DNA from: Victivallaceae bacterium
GTDB lineage: Bacteria > Verrucomicrobiota > Lentisphaeria > Victivallales > Victivallaceae
Assembly: GCA_024405735.1 (NCBI GenBank)
Contig: JAKSOF010000017.1
Location: 1 to 43,370, forward strand
Direction: 5' to 3'
Length of the DNA stretch: 43,370 nt
In this document: positions 1 to 7,796 of the stretch, piece after piece
Numbering within the stretch: position 1 is the stretch's first letter
Layout of the letters: each line of letters begins with the position of its first letter
Position numbers and translations under genes: made by a program
Notes under the pieces: model-generated
The model's database searches: none
The model's input: the letters and a program-made list of their open reading frames with translations, nothing else
Told to the model about the DNA's origin: nothing

Positions 1-71
1 GGCATAGCCAAGCGGTAGGGTGGGGGGCTGTAAACCACTGGGTCGAAGGTCGGAACCCCCCTGCGGGAGCA
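1..71 (+). tRNA. Partial or degenerate tRNA-Tyr-like gene (anticodon GTA)
   Basis: The window opens inside a tRNA-like sequence. A D-arm (GCC...GGT) is followed by an anticodon-loop-like CTGTAAA, which gives anticodon GTA (Tyr), and the 3' part TGCGGGAGCA resembles an acceptor strand. The first few acceptor bases lie outside the window. The anticodon stem (GGGGG against CCACT) and the T-arm are imperfect, and the expected GGTTCGAA-type T-loop is scrambled. It is either a real tRNA with sequence errors at a contig end or a decayed copy. Confidence 0.45.
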
Positions 72-87
72 AGTTTTTTCCAGGCCC

Positions 88-120
88 AACCGGTCGAAAA
101 TTTTGCAACGGTTTTTTTTT
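88..120 (+). terminator. Weak terminator-like hairpin after the tRNA
   Basis: AACCG and CGGTT flank a 16-nt loop and a run of nine T follows. The stem is only five pairs, so the call rests mainly on the T tract and its place downstream of the tRNA-like sequence. Confidence 0.3.
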
Positions 121-138
121 GCTGATCCAGTAAAGAAC

Positions 139-978
139 TTAAAACCGGGGAAATGCGGTTTGAATGTTTTCGCTGACTTCGGCGACTTGATCGGAGGAGA
201 GCTGATTTTTTTGGAAGATTTCAGAGAGAGAAACGGTACCGTGCAGCAATTCGTTGATCTCGACGGGGACATCGGTCAACCCGAATGCCGAACGGTAATC
301 ATTGAATTTGAATGTTCCTTCCGGCAGTTGACCGCAAATGAGATGGCGACAGGGGATCCCGAATGCGTCGGCGGCGACGATACCATGAAGCGATGTCGAA
401 AAAATCATCTCGCAAGAGGCGATTTTTCGCAATAACTCCAACAATCTTTCCTCGATGCGTTCGTTTCCGAAAATTTCCGGCGAGATGATGACTGCCTGCG
501 GAAATTTTTGCAAAAGCCGTTGTATTTGTGCAGACCCCACTTCGCTGTGATGAGGAATGATGCCTAATTGAATTTGTTTCGGCGGAAGTTCTGTGAGCAG
601 TTTCGGCATCAGAAGTCCGCCGTCACCGAGCGGAACTTCGATTTTATGACCGAGGAGTTTTTCCAAGTATCCTTGCGATAACTTGCCGCGCAATGCGGCA
701 ATTTTCAGCTTGCGGCACAAAACTGTATGGACGGTCGGTGGGACTAAAAAGCCGCTTGACCAAATCGTCGCCGGTGTTTGAAAGTATCCTTTGATCCGCC
801 GTCCCAAATCGTAGCGTGGCGAAGTCACTTTTTCCAAAATGGAACCAACTGCAAAAAATTCTGCCTTATGGTATTTGACGAGATGTGTGTCAACGTGAAA
901 AAGGTTTCGCAATAGAATGGGGTTGATCGCATCACCTAAATTGATATGCTTGCGTGAGTAATAGATGGGAATACTCAT
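139..978 (-). CDS. Polysaccharide pyruvyl transferase family protein
   Basis: A 279-residue protein of the polysaccharide pyruvyl transferase family (PF04230 type), which typically adds a ketal pyruvate from PEP to an exopolysaccharide or cell-wall sugar. Visible marks are the N-terminal INLGDAINPILLRNL segment, a central GDGG, and the C-terminal STSLHGIVAADAFGIP block followed by FNDYRSAFG, in the usual order. An in-frame TTG lies 78 bp upstream, but it falls inside the -35 box of the promoter found at 1028-1056, so transcription would begin after it. The ATG at 978 is therefore chosen, although its ribosome site is weak. The acceptor glycan cannot be told from sequence. A minus-strand PP-loop gene (1886-2986) lies nearby, with trmO inverted between them. 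Confidence 0.8.
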   Translation of the reverse strand: MSIPIYYSRKHINLGDAINPILLRNLFHVDTHLVKYHKAEFFAVGSILEKVTSPRYDLGRRIKGYFQTPATIWSSGFLVPPTVHTVLCRKLKIAALRGKLSQGYLEKLLGHKIEVPLGDGGLLMPKLLTELPPKQIQLGIIPHHSEVGSAQIQRLLQKFPQAVIISPEIFGNERIEERLLELLRKIASCEMIFSTSLHGIVAADAFGIPCRHLICGQLPEGTFKFNDYRSAFGLTDVPVEINELLHGTVSLSEIFQKNQLSSDQVAEVSENIQTAFPRF

Positions 979-1027
979 TTTTTTTGTTTTCTCTATTGAT
1001 AAAAAATTATTTGACTTTATATTACCT

Positions 1028-1056
1028 AAAATAGCATTTATCCAAAGACTTTTCAA
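1028..1056 (-). promoter_or_regulatory. Promoter of the pyruvyl transferase gene
   Basis: On the minus strand TTGAAA (1051-1056), a 17-bp spacer and TATTTT (1028-1033) lie about 50 bp upstream of the ATG at 978. This promoter rules out the upstream TTG as the start. Confidence 0.55.
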
Positions 1057-1067
1057 GTTGCAAGATT

Positions 1068-1850
1068 ATGAGATTTTGTTTTTTACCGATTGGATGTTAC
1101 GCATCGCCGCAGAAGTTCCGGTTTGAAACGCCGCGGCAGGGGGCGTTTTCGGCAAGTGGCGGCGTGATCGAACTCGTCGATGATCCCAAAATCATCGATG
1201 CCTGCCGCGATCTTGCCGGAGTCGAGAGGATCTGGGTGATTTTCTGCTTTCATCTCAATGAGAATTGGAAGCCTTTTGTCCGCCCGCCCGTCGCTCCGGA
1301 AAAAGGCAAGATCAGCGTCCTGGCGACGCGCGCGCCGTACCGTCCCAATCCCATCGGTTTAAGTTGTGTCAAATTGGACGGCATAGAGGGAAGAAAACTT
1401 TTCATTTCGCAGAGCGATCTGCTTGACGGTACGCCGATCTTAGACATCAAACCCTACATCCCGGAAGTCGATGCCTTCCCCGATGCCAAAGTCGCGTGGC
1501 GCGATGCGTTGACCCCCAAAGAATTTACCGTTCGATTTTCCGCGAACGCGATGGAAAAAATTCTTTTTTTGCGCGAAGCGGGCGGTCCCGATTTGGAAAA
1601 TTTTTCCAAAGTGCAGTTGTCGCTCGACCCCTTGAATCAGGAACGCAAGCGCGTTGCTCCCGACGGGGCAGGGGGCTTTTTCATCGGCTGCCGCACCTGG
1701 CGGATCGCATTTGTGATGCAAGATGACCGCGTGACGGTAACGGATGTTGTGTCGCATTATACGCCGCAGGAACTTGCCGACGGCGACGACCGCTACGGCG
1801 ACAAGGCTCTTCACCGCGCTTTTTCGACAAAATTCAAGCGCTGTCTTTGA
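1068..1850 (+). CDS. trmO: tRNA (adenine-N6)-methyltransferase TrmO (TsaA/YaeB family)
   Basis: A 260-residue member of the TsaA/UPF0066 family. The E. coli member, TrmO, methylates N6 of t6A37 in certain threonine tRNAs using S-adenosylmethionine. The N-terminal beta-barrel domain carries the family signature PYRPNPIGLSCVKL (about residues 90-103) and DLLDGTPILDIKPYIP (117-132). The C-terminal domain (about 160-260) ends in the typical DDRYGDKALHRAF segment. Length is slightly above the usual 235 residues. It stands alone between two minus-strand genes. No strong Shine-Dalgarno precedes the ATG, and a TTGACT at 1011-1016 lacks a convincing -10, so its promoter is unclear. Confidence 0.85.
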   Translation: MRFCFLPIGCYASPQKFRFETPRQGAFSASGGVIELVDDPKIIDACRDLAGVERIWVIFCFHLNENWKPFVRPPVAPEKGKISVLATRAPYRPNPIGLSCVKLDGIEGRKLFISQSDLLDGTPILDIKPYIPEVDAFPDAKVAWRDALTPKEFTVRFSANAMEKILFLREAGGPDLENFSKVQLSLDPLNQERKRVAPDGAGGFFIGCRTWRIAFVMQDDRVTVTDVVSHYTPQELADGDDRYGDKALHRAFSTKFKRCL

Positions 1851-1885
1851 CGACGGCAGATAAGAGGGAGACAAATTGCCTGCAA

Positions 1886-2986
1886 TCAGCGGAAATGCTT
1901 TTTCTTGTTCGAGAAAAAGTATTTGACGATTTCCATAATATAGCAATCGCGTTTCCTGATTCCTTTCAAGAGTCCCTTCAGATTGCTCCAGAATGATTCT
2001 TTTTGGGGATCAAAAACGTGATTAAAGCGATCTCTGACGCCAAGGGCTTTCAGCGTGAGGATTGTCCGTACGCACTTTTTGCATCGACAGCAGTTGTCCG
2101 TTTCTCTGGTGCAGACGTAGAGGTGTTTTTGTGCAATCAGAGAATTGGAGAGAGAGGCGGTTTTTTGAAAACGGGTAGCATCTTCCGCATCAGCGTGAAA
2201 ACGCAAGTTGGATGTAGAAATGATCCCCTGTAACACCAAATAGTAATCGGCGCAATTTTTGCGCTCCCAGTCTTGATACTCGTTGTTTCCCGGAAAATAG
2301 CCTGCCGAGGCATAGGAATAATCCGACCACAATTTTTGCAGAGAAAAGACGGCGAATGCCGAGGTGTACATATCAATGGCTGCGTGATGCTGTCTGAATT
2401 CGTCCATTAAATTTGAATTGACGACGACCAGTTTGTAGTTATACTCCCGGGCAAAAGCCTGTACTTTTTGTAAATGCGCTTTATTGAGTCGAGTCGCTTC
2501 TGTTCCTCGTCCGTGAGAGCCGACATTGAAATAACCTAAATGGGTAAGTTTCAGAAGAGAGTCGGAATTTTGAGTATGACGCTGAATGGTGTAGAGACTG
2601 TCAATCCCAAGCGAAACGCCGGTGCCGACGGCGCACTGATTGGGGAGTTTGTCATTGGCGGTGGGGATATTCAAGCGGATAGGATGTGCCTTTTTAGACG
2701 TCTGCAACAGCAAAGGCAACCAGATTTCCTTGATCTTGTAGAGCAATTCAAGCGTAGCGGGGGTGTCCGATGAGATATCGTGTCCTTTCAGTATTGCATA
2801 AGGTAAAAGTCCGATCAGCAGAGCATCACAACGCTCCGTGCATAAATATTCTGCGTATTCGATCCCCGTTTCACACCATAGGCAATGGTCGATGCTTTTG
2901 CCGTCAGGGAAATTTTCTGTAACGATGGTTTCGATACGGGCCGTATCCTCATTTTGTGAAATTTGCGAGCGATGAAAATAAAGCAT
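1886..2986 (-). CDS. PP-loop (QueC/ExsB-like) protein of unknown function
   Basis: 366 residues. A PP-loop-like motif SLGIDS (residues 125-130, compare SGGxDS) suggests ATP pyrophosphatase chemistry. Near the C-terminus a cysteine cluster C292-x6-C299-x2-C302-x2-C305 closely resembles the zinc site of QueC, the 7-cyano-7-deazaguanine synthase. The rest does not look like QueC, and no queuosine genes are nearby. Relatives of this shape occur in polysaccharide clusters, and here a pyruvyl transferase lies 0.9 kb away on the same strand. The substrate is unknown; a nucleotide- or sugar-activating or amidating role is only a guess. The start is firm: AGGAG lies 5 nt before the ATG, and a near-consensus promoter sits at 3022-3050. 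Confidence 0.6.
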   Translation of the reverse strand: MLYFHRSQISQNEDTARIETIVTENFPDGKSIDHCLWCETGIEYAEYLCTERCDALLIGLLPYAILKGHDISSDTPATLELLYKIKEIWLPLLLQTSKKAHPIRLNIPTANDKLPNQCAVGTGVSLGIDSLYTIQRHTQNSDSLLKLTHLGYFNVGSHGRGTEATRLNKAHLQKVQAFAREYNYKLVVVNSNLMDEFRQHHAAIDMYTSAFAVFSLQKLWSDYSYASAGYFPGNNEYQDWERKNCADYYLVLQGIISTSNLRFHADAEDATRFQKTASLSNSLIAQKHLYVCTRETDNCCRCKKCVRTILTLKALGVRDRFNHVFDPQKESFWSNLKGLLKGIRKRDCYIMEIVKYFFSNKKKHFR

Positions 2987-3021
2987 ATTTTTCTCCTACA
3001 AATCGCCAATGTTTATTGTAT

Positions 3022-3050
3022 AATATAACTCGATTGAATTTTTTTGTCAA
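3022..3050 (-). promoter_or_regulatory. Strong promoter of the PP-loop gene
   Basis: On the minus strand TTGACA (3045-3050), a 17-bp spacer and TATATT (3022-3027). The -35 box overlaps the stop codon of the upstream mutarotase-like gene, so this promoter separates the PP-loop gene from the glycyl-tRNA synthetase transcript. Confidence 0.75.
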
Positions 3051-3688
3051 GATACAGAAAAAACGGTCGTCAAGGTGCGATTGGAAACGGGGGCAACGGG
3101 AGTATCGCTCTGCAATCCGGCGCAGAAAAATTTTCCTCCCCGTCTGATGTCCCATTGCGAGTAGGCGGGATCGACCGTGTAGGCGATGTGCAACTCTTTT
3201 GCCGGATGGTGAATGACTGCTCCCGAAAATCCGCTCGGGCGAGGGGCAACTTCCATATTTTTCCCCGCCGTGATCTCCGTCGCGGAATTTTCCGTCAGGC
3301 GGAAACAAGGGGACAGCACAAGTTCAAGCGGAAGCGTTTTTTTGCTGAAATTCTGTATAAAAATGCTCTGCCGCACTGTGCGGGGATAAAACTGATAGCG
3401 GAGCCACACGTCAAAGGTGAAATCAAAACTTTTTTCTCTGGCGTGATGATAACGCGCCCCGAAGCCGTCGGCGTACTCCTCCAAATCAAAAAGCGTGCTT
3501 TTTATCTCCAGCGGCGCAAGAGAAAAGGAAACGCCCCGTCTTTCCTGCGGTTGGATTTCCCGGTCGACGGGGTGTGTCGTATGCAGGAGTTGAAAGTTTT
3601 TCCTGCGGTAACGCAATTGGAGCAACTCCCCGCCGCGACCGGCAAGCGTCGCTTCCCAGTCGGCGGAGAGGTAATGGACAAACGTCAT
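3047..3688 (-). CDS. Short aldose 1-epimerase (mutarotase)-like protein
   Basis: A 213-residue protein whose beta-rich pattern resembles galactose mutarotase-like sugar-binding folds (strand-rich N-terminus, FTFDVWLRYQFYP, LVLSPCFRLTE). It is well below the roughly 280-350 residues of true aldose epimerases, and I cannot place the catalytic His and Glu pair with confidence. It may be a non-catalytic sugar-phosphate-binding relative. The ATG overlaps the stop of the glycyl-tRNA synthetase gene by one base (TGATG), so translation is probably coupled and the two are co-transcribed. The assignment is tentative. Confidence 0.45.
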   Translation of the reverse strand: MTFVHYLSADWEATLAGRGGELLQLRYRRKNFQLLHTTHPVDREIQPQERRGVSFSLAPLEIKSTLFDLEEYADGFGARYHHAREKSFDFTFDVWLRYQFYPRTVRQSIFIQNFSKKTLPLELVLSPCFRLTENSATEITAGKNMEVAPRPSGFSGAVIHHPAKELHIAYTVDPAYSQWDIRRGGKFFCAGLQSDTPVAPVSNRTLTTVFSVS

Positions 3689-5022
3689 CAGATGTCCATT
3701 TTCTTTTCGAGATAGTCGCGCAACTGCGTGACGTTGACGCGCTCTTGCTGCATCGTGTCGCGGTCGCGCACGGTGACGGCGTTGTCGTTGAGCGAGTCGA
3801 AGTCAAAGGTGATGCAGTAGGGCGTACCGATCTCGTCCTGACGGCGGTAACGTTTGCCGATACTGCCAGTTTCATCGTATTCACTGCGGAAGTGACGGTC
3901 GATGCTCTTGTAAAGGTTATAGGCGTTTTCCTTGAGCTTTTTCGACTGCGGCAGCACGGCAACCTGGATCGGCGCGACGGTGGCGGGCAAGTGGAGGATG
4001 ACGCGGGTGTCTTCCTCCATATCCGCCTTTTGCGTCGCCGCTTTTTCCTCGTCGTAGGCGAGGCTGAGCAAGGCAAGCATCGTGCGGTCGAGCCCGACAC
4101 TGGTCTCGATGACGGTCGGCATCAGTTTGCGGTGATTGTCGTGGTCGATGTATTGCAGATCCTGTCCGGAAAATTCGCTGTGGCGCGAGAGATCCCAGGT
4201 GCCGCGGTGGTGGACGCCCTCAAGTTCGCCCCAGCCGAAGGGATACTTGACTTCGATGTCGATCGCGGCGTGCGCGTAGTGCGCGAGTTTCTCGTGGACG
4301 TAGATGCGCATGAAATCCTCGGGGAAGCCGAGTTTTTCGCGGTAATACCTGATGCGCTGCTCTTTCCAGTACTCGAACCACTTCATCCCCTCTTCGCCGT
4401 CGCAGAAAAATTCCATTTCCATCTGAGTGAATTCGCGGCTGCGGAAAGTGAAGTTGCGCGGATTGATCTCGTTGCGGAAGCTCTTGCCGATCTGCGCGAT
4501 GCCGAAAGGCAGTTTCTGACGGGTCGCGACCTGAACGCTGTGGAAGTCGACGAAAATCGGCTGGCAGGTCTCGGCGCGCAGATAAGCGACGTGCTCGTCG
4601 TCGAAAACGGGACCGACAAAGGTTTTCATCATCAGATTGAATTCGCGCGGCTCGGTCATTTCCTTGCTGCCGCAGGCGGGGCAGGTGGTCGGGTCTTCCA
4701 TCTGATCGACGCGGTAGCGCGCCTTACATTTCTTGCAGTCGGTCATGAGATCGCTGAATTGATCGAGGTGACCGGAGGCTTTCCAGACGGTCGGATTGCA
4801 GATGATCGTCGAATCCAGTCCTTCGACGTTGTCGCGCATTTCGACCATTTCGTGCCACCACAGATTTTCGATCGCGCGCTTCATCCGCGAACCGTAGGGA
4901 CCGTAATCCCAGAAGCCGTTGAAGCCCCCGTAGATTTCCGAACTCGGAAAAACGAAACCGCGCCGTTTGCATAACGCGACGATCTTGTCCATCAACGCCT
5001 GATTCTTTTCTTCGTCAGCCAT
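3688..5022 (-). CDS. glyQS: Glycyl-tRNA synthetase, alpha2 type
   Basis: A 444-residue class II synthetase that charges tRNA-Gly with glycine. It is the single-chain, homodimeric type found in archaea, eukaryotes and many bacteria, not the alpha2beta2 bacterial type. The N-terminal motif 1 region includes GGFNGFWDYGPYG (32-44). A zinc-ribbon-like insert has C96, C99, C114 and C117. Motif 2 appears as GKSFRNEINPRN, motif 3 as ETSVGLDRTML (about 306-316), and the C-terminal 120 residues form the anticodon-binding domain. AAGGAG precedes the ATG by 8 nt, and a promoter lies at 5082-5110. The mutarotase-like gene follows with a one-base overlap. Confidence 0.95.
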   Translation of the reverse strand: MADEEKNQALMDKIVALCKRRGFVFPSSEIYGGFNGFWDYGPYGSRMKRAIENLWWHEMVEMRDNVEGLDSTIICNPTVWKASGHLDQFSDLMTDCKKCKARYRVDQMEDPTTCPACGSKEMTEPREFNLMMKTFVGPVFDDEHVAYLRAETCQPIFVDFHSVQVATRQKLPFGIAQIGKSFRNEINPRNFTFRSREFTQMEMEFFCDGEEGMKWFEYWKEQRIRYYREKLGFPEDFMRIYVHEKLAHYAHAAIDIEVKYPFGWGELEGVHHRGTWDLSRHSEFSGQDLQYIDHDNHRKLMPTVIETSVGLDRTMLALLSLAYDEEKAATQKADMEEDTRVILHLPATVAPIQVAVLPQSKKLKENAYNLYKSIDRHFRSEYDETGSIGKRYRRQDEIGTPYCITFDFDSLNDNAVTVRDRDTMQQERVNVTQLRDYLEKKMDI

Positions 5023-5081
5023 CGTTCTGTCTCCTTTATGTAAAATGATGAAAAAGAGTTGTCTTGCAATAATTGTTATTT

Positions 5082-5110
5082 AATATAGTCCGCATTTGTG
5101 TTTTTTGCAA
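5082..5110 (-). promoter_or_regulatory. Promoter of glyQS
   Basis: On the minus strand TTGCAA (5105-5110), 17-bp spacer, TATATT (5082-5087), about 60 bp upstream of the start codon. It lies back to back with the plus-strand promoter at 5131-5159. Confidence 0.65.
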
Positions 5111-5130
5111 AGTTTTTACGCGTAGACGGC

Positions 5131-5159
5131 TTGTTTTTTTTATATTTGCGGAGTATATT
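5131..5159 (+). promoter_or_regulatory. Promoter of the first Gfo/Idh gene
   Basis: TTGTTT (5131-5136), 17-bp spacer, TATATT (5154-5159), about 50 bp upstream of the ATG at 5210. Confidence 0.6.
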
Positions 5160-5209
5160 CAAAAAGTAAGTTCCTTTTAACAATTGTCCTTGACAACAGG
5201 AGTTCGGCT

Positions 5210-6292
5210 ATGAAAAAAATCACGGATCGCAAAGTGCGTTACGCCATCATCGGATTCGGCGGCATCGCGGAAAACCGCATCGCCAAGGAGGGGTTCGCGT
5301 GCGACACGAAACGTTTTGCCCCGCTCAAAAATGCGGAACTTGTCGGTGTGACCGATATCAATCCGGCTCGTCAGAAAGCGGCGGCGGCGCTCGGTCTTAA
5401 ATTCTACAAAAATCAGGATGAGATCTTTGCCGACCCCTCGATCGATGCCGTTTTCGTCGCCGTCAACAACACCAATCACGTCCACGCGACGTGTGCCGCA
5501 CTTGCCGCCGGCAAACACGTGATCGTCGAAAAGCCGCTGGCGACGAGCGTCGCCGATGCGCGCAAAATGCTTACGCTTGCGTCGCGCAAGCGTTTGTCGC
5601 TCTCGGTCGATCACATGATGATCCACAATCCCCGCAATGTTTTGGCGAAACGCTACATCAAAGAGGGCAAAATCGGAGAGATCAACGACGGCTGTTTCCA
5701 TATGGAATTCGCCTGCGGTTACACTCCGGCGGAAGCGGCGACCTGGCGTTGCTCCAAAATCGAGGAAATGGGCGGTCCCATTGGCGACGTCGCTTCGCAT
5801 TGCTTCTACGTTGCGGAATATCTTTTCGACAGCGAGATCACCGGGCTTGCCGCCTGCTACTATCCGAAACAGATGCCGATGCGCGCCGAAGACGGTGCCT
5901 ACATCCGCTTCGATCTCGCCTGCGGTTTGCAGTTGAGCGCGCGCGTCGCTTTTTGCGAACGCCGCGGCGGACTGGTCGGCAATCTTTCCAATCTCGGATT
6001 TGAAGTTTACGGCGAAACCGGGGTGTTGCGCTCTTTCGGAACGATGTTCCAGCTTTCCGGTTACGCCGATGAAGCCTATCCGATCCGCCTGGAGTTGGAA
6101 AACGCTTCCGGCGTCAAGAATCTCGTGCCGCGCAAGATCGTCAACATCTATCAGCAGGTGATCGAAAATCACGCCAAGTCGATCCTCGACGGCAAACCGG
6201 TCAACGCCGATGCGGGATTGCACAATTTAAAATGCTGTCTCGCCGCTCACCGTTCCGCTCAAAACGGCGGCAAGTATTATAAGGTGAGATAA
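5210..6292 (+). CDS. Gfo/Idh/MocA-family NAD(P)-dependent oxidoreductase
   Basis: A 360-residue cytoplasmic oxidoreductase. Residues 8-130 form the Rossmann domain, with the dinucleotide loop GFGGIA (15-20) and the hallmark EKP (107-109), whose lysine belongs to the catalytic apparatus. The C-terminal alpha/beta domain includes GGPIGDVASHC, the usual position of the Asp-x-x-x-His active-site pair. Members oxidise or epimerise sugars, inositols or amino sugars; the substrate cannot be read here. AGGAG lies 9 nt upstream of the ATG. It is monocistronic: its own promoter precedes it and a 500-bp repeat element follows. Confidence 0.88.
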   Translation: MKKITDRKVRYAIIGFGGIAENRIAKEGFACDTKRFAPLKNAELVGVTDINPARQKAAAALGLKFYKNQDEIFADPSIDAVFVAVNNTNHVHATCAALAAGKHVIVEKPLATSVADARKMLTLASRKRLSLSVDHMMIHNPRNVLAKRYIKEGKIGEINDGCFHMEFACGYTPAEAATWRCSKIEEMGGPIGDVASHCFYVAEYLFDSEITGLAACYYPKQMPMRAEDGAYIRFDLACGLQLSARVAFCERRGGLVGNLSNLGFEVYGETGVLRSFGTMFQLSGYADEAYPIRLELENASGVKNLVPRKIVNIYQQVIENHAKSILDGKPVNADAGLHNLKCCLAAHRSAQNGGKYYKVR

Positions 6293-6299
6293 GAAGAAG

Positions 6300-6799
6300 A
6301 GTTTTAAGTTTTAAGTTATAAGTTTTAAGTGCTTGGCAGGGAGCTTTTCGGCTCCCTGACCCTCCGGCAGCGCCGATGCATCCCCCTCCGCCAAGGCTAC
6401 GGCGGGACAAGTCGTGCCGGCTTAAAAAAGCAAACGGTAAAATGCCACTCTCGCGGCATTTGCCGCGAAATTTACGGGGCGATGGGAATATTGGGAGTTG
6501 TGGGATTTGTGGGAATTTTGAGATAAGACAATCCTGCGATAATCACAACTCTGCGGCAATGAGCGCGATAGAGAGCGTATTGTCCCACAACTCCCACCAA
6601 TCCCACATAGTCACGTTTCTTTCGCGCTCGCGGCGCGATGCTTAAAAAGCAAACGGCAGTACGCATTGACCAAACCAATCGCGTACTGCCGTTTTGTATC
6701 GCTCTGTAAGCCGATGCGATGCATCGGCGCAATTCAGGAGTCTTGAGGACGACGCCCTCAAGCCAAGCACTGTAAACTAAAAACTTATAACTTAAAACT
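6300..6799. repeat. 500-bp element with AT-rich terminal inverted repeats
   Basis: The left end (6300-6337) and right end (6762-6799) are near-perfect inverted copies. Each runs from AGTTTTAAG-type repeats to a shared GTGCTTGGC. The interior has no convincing gene but several hairpins, including GGGAGTTGTGGGA at about 6494 with its complement near 6582. Its core (6462-6641) is similar, in the same orientation, to 24717-24922. The element fills the gap between the convergent oxidoreductase and lipoprotein genes. It may be a non-autonomous (MITE-like) element or a composite intergenic repeat. No target-site duplication was recognised. Confidence 0.6.
6651..6694. terminator. Long hairpin, possible bidirectional terminator
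   Basis: A perfect 14-bp stem AAACGGCAGTACGC (6651-6664) pairs with 6681-6694 around a 16-nt loop. The plus side ends in GTTTTG and the minus side in GCTTTTTAAG, so it could serve both convergent genes. It lies inside the 6300-6799 element. Confidence 0.5.
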
Positions 6800-6805
6800 T
6801 TTTCC

Positions 6806-7567
6806 CTAAAACACCGGCGGGCGGAACTCTTTTTCTTCCAGTTTCGGATTGACTTTGTAAAAAAGCACTTTCCCTGTTTGCTTGAGGCCGTCCTGATCGA
6901 TGATGGTTTCGTCGGCGAGCAGTAAGCCTTCGCGCATCTGGTAGCGGAGGATCCGGGAATCGTAATGCGTCGAGCCGCCGCCTGCCAGTTTGATGTCGCT
7001 GATGATCCGGCGCGGCAGATAGTCCGTCGCGGAAATAAAGACGTAAAAGGGATTTTTACCGGGGTTGACGCAACTCAAACGGTAGAGCGGCTCGTCGTCG
7101 ATCGTACAGCGTTCAACGGTGATTTTTTCAAAAATTTCGCTCATCTTGGTATTCGGTTTGACGAGTTTCTGCATAAACTTCACGTCGGCAATTTTTTCCG
7201 AACCGATCGCATCGACGGTTTTCTGTCCGTAATCGACCCGCCAAGCCTGATCGCCGTCGATGATCCACCCGGAAACCGGTTGGTTTTCGTCGAAAGTCGT
7301 CCAGCTCAACTTGTCGGGAGCCTGGTATTTGATCTCGACCATTTCGACGGTTTCCGGCTCCAGAAACCCGTTGCTTGTCTTGATCTCCTGACGGAGGATC
7401 GACGTTTGGATGGTATTGATCCGTTTGCCGGGATCGACGGCGCGCATTTGTTTTGCTTCCAGCTCCGCAACGGTAAGGTCGCTCGGCGTCACGTCTTTTA
7501 CGGAAGAACATCCTGCCGCAAAGAGCGTAACGCTTGCGGCGGCGAGAAACATTCGGCAGATTTTCAT
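6806..7567 (-). CDS. Outer-membrane-type lipoprotein, LolA-like fold suspected
   Basis: 253 residues with a lipoprotein signal peptide: a basic MKICR, a hydrophobic stretch, and a lipobox ending AAGC with Cys20 as the lipidation site. The mature part reads as beta-strands (VEIKYQAPDKLSW, SGWIIDGDQAWRVD, RRIISDIKLAGG), a pattern seen in LolA/LolB-like and outer-membrane lipoprotein-sorting proteins that bind acyl chains. I do not recognise a specific family. A longer frame upstream exists, but the ATG at 7567 is chosen because GGAG lies 9 nt upstream, the signal peptide begins there, and a promoter lies at 7607-7635. Confidence 0.65.
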   Translation of the reverse strand: MKICRMFLAAASVTLFAAGCSSVKDVTPSDLTVAELEAKQMRAVDPGKRINTIQTSILRQEIKTSNGFLEPETVEMVEIKYQAPDKLSWTTFDENQPVSGWIIDGDQAWRVDYGQKTVDAIGSEKIADVKFMQKLVKPNTKMSEIFEKITVERCTIDDEPLYRLSCVNPGKNPFYVFISATDYLPRRIISDIKLAGGGSTHYDSRILRYQMREGLLLADETIIDQDGLKQTGKVLFYKVNPKLEEKEFRPPVF

Positions 7568-7606
7568 TTTCCGGAACTCCTGATGGTATCGCTTTCCTAT
7601 ACCTTT

Positions 7607-7635
7607 AATATACAGCATAGATGTATTTACGCCAA
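7607..7635 (-). promoter_or_regulatory. Promoter of the lipoprotein gene
   Basis: On the minus strand TTGGCG (7630-7635), 17-bp spacer, TATATT (7607-7612), 40 bp upstream of the chosen start. It supports the shorter reading of the gene. Confidence 0.5.
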
Positions 7636-7674
7636 TCCAAAACACGGAAATTTTAAAATTTTTTGCAAAAACGC

Positions 7675-7704
7675 TTGACATTCACCGCCGCTTGGGGGTA
7701 TTAG
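7675..7704 (+). promoter_or_regulatory. Promoter of topA
   Basis: TTGACA (7675-7680), 18-bp spacer, TATTAG (7699-7704). The roughly 90-nt leader that follows carries a GC-rich hairpin, CCGCGC-TTGT-GCGCGG at 7746-7761, before the AGGAG of topA. Confidence 0.5.
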
Positions 7705-7796
7705 TAATTTTGTGCACACATACATATGCGTATAGGTGTATATGCCCGCGCTTGTGCGCGGAAAAGCGCGTGTTTTTCAATTAGGAGTTTAAAAAT

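Noticed and set aside
979-1056. A 26-residue N-terminal extension of the pyruvyl transferase from a TTG
   Set aside because: The TTG lies in the -35 box of the gene's own promoter, so it would not be transcribed.
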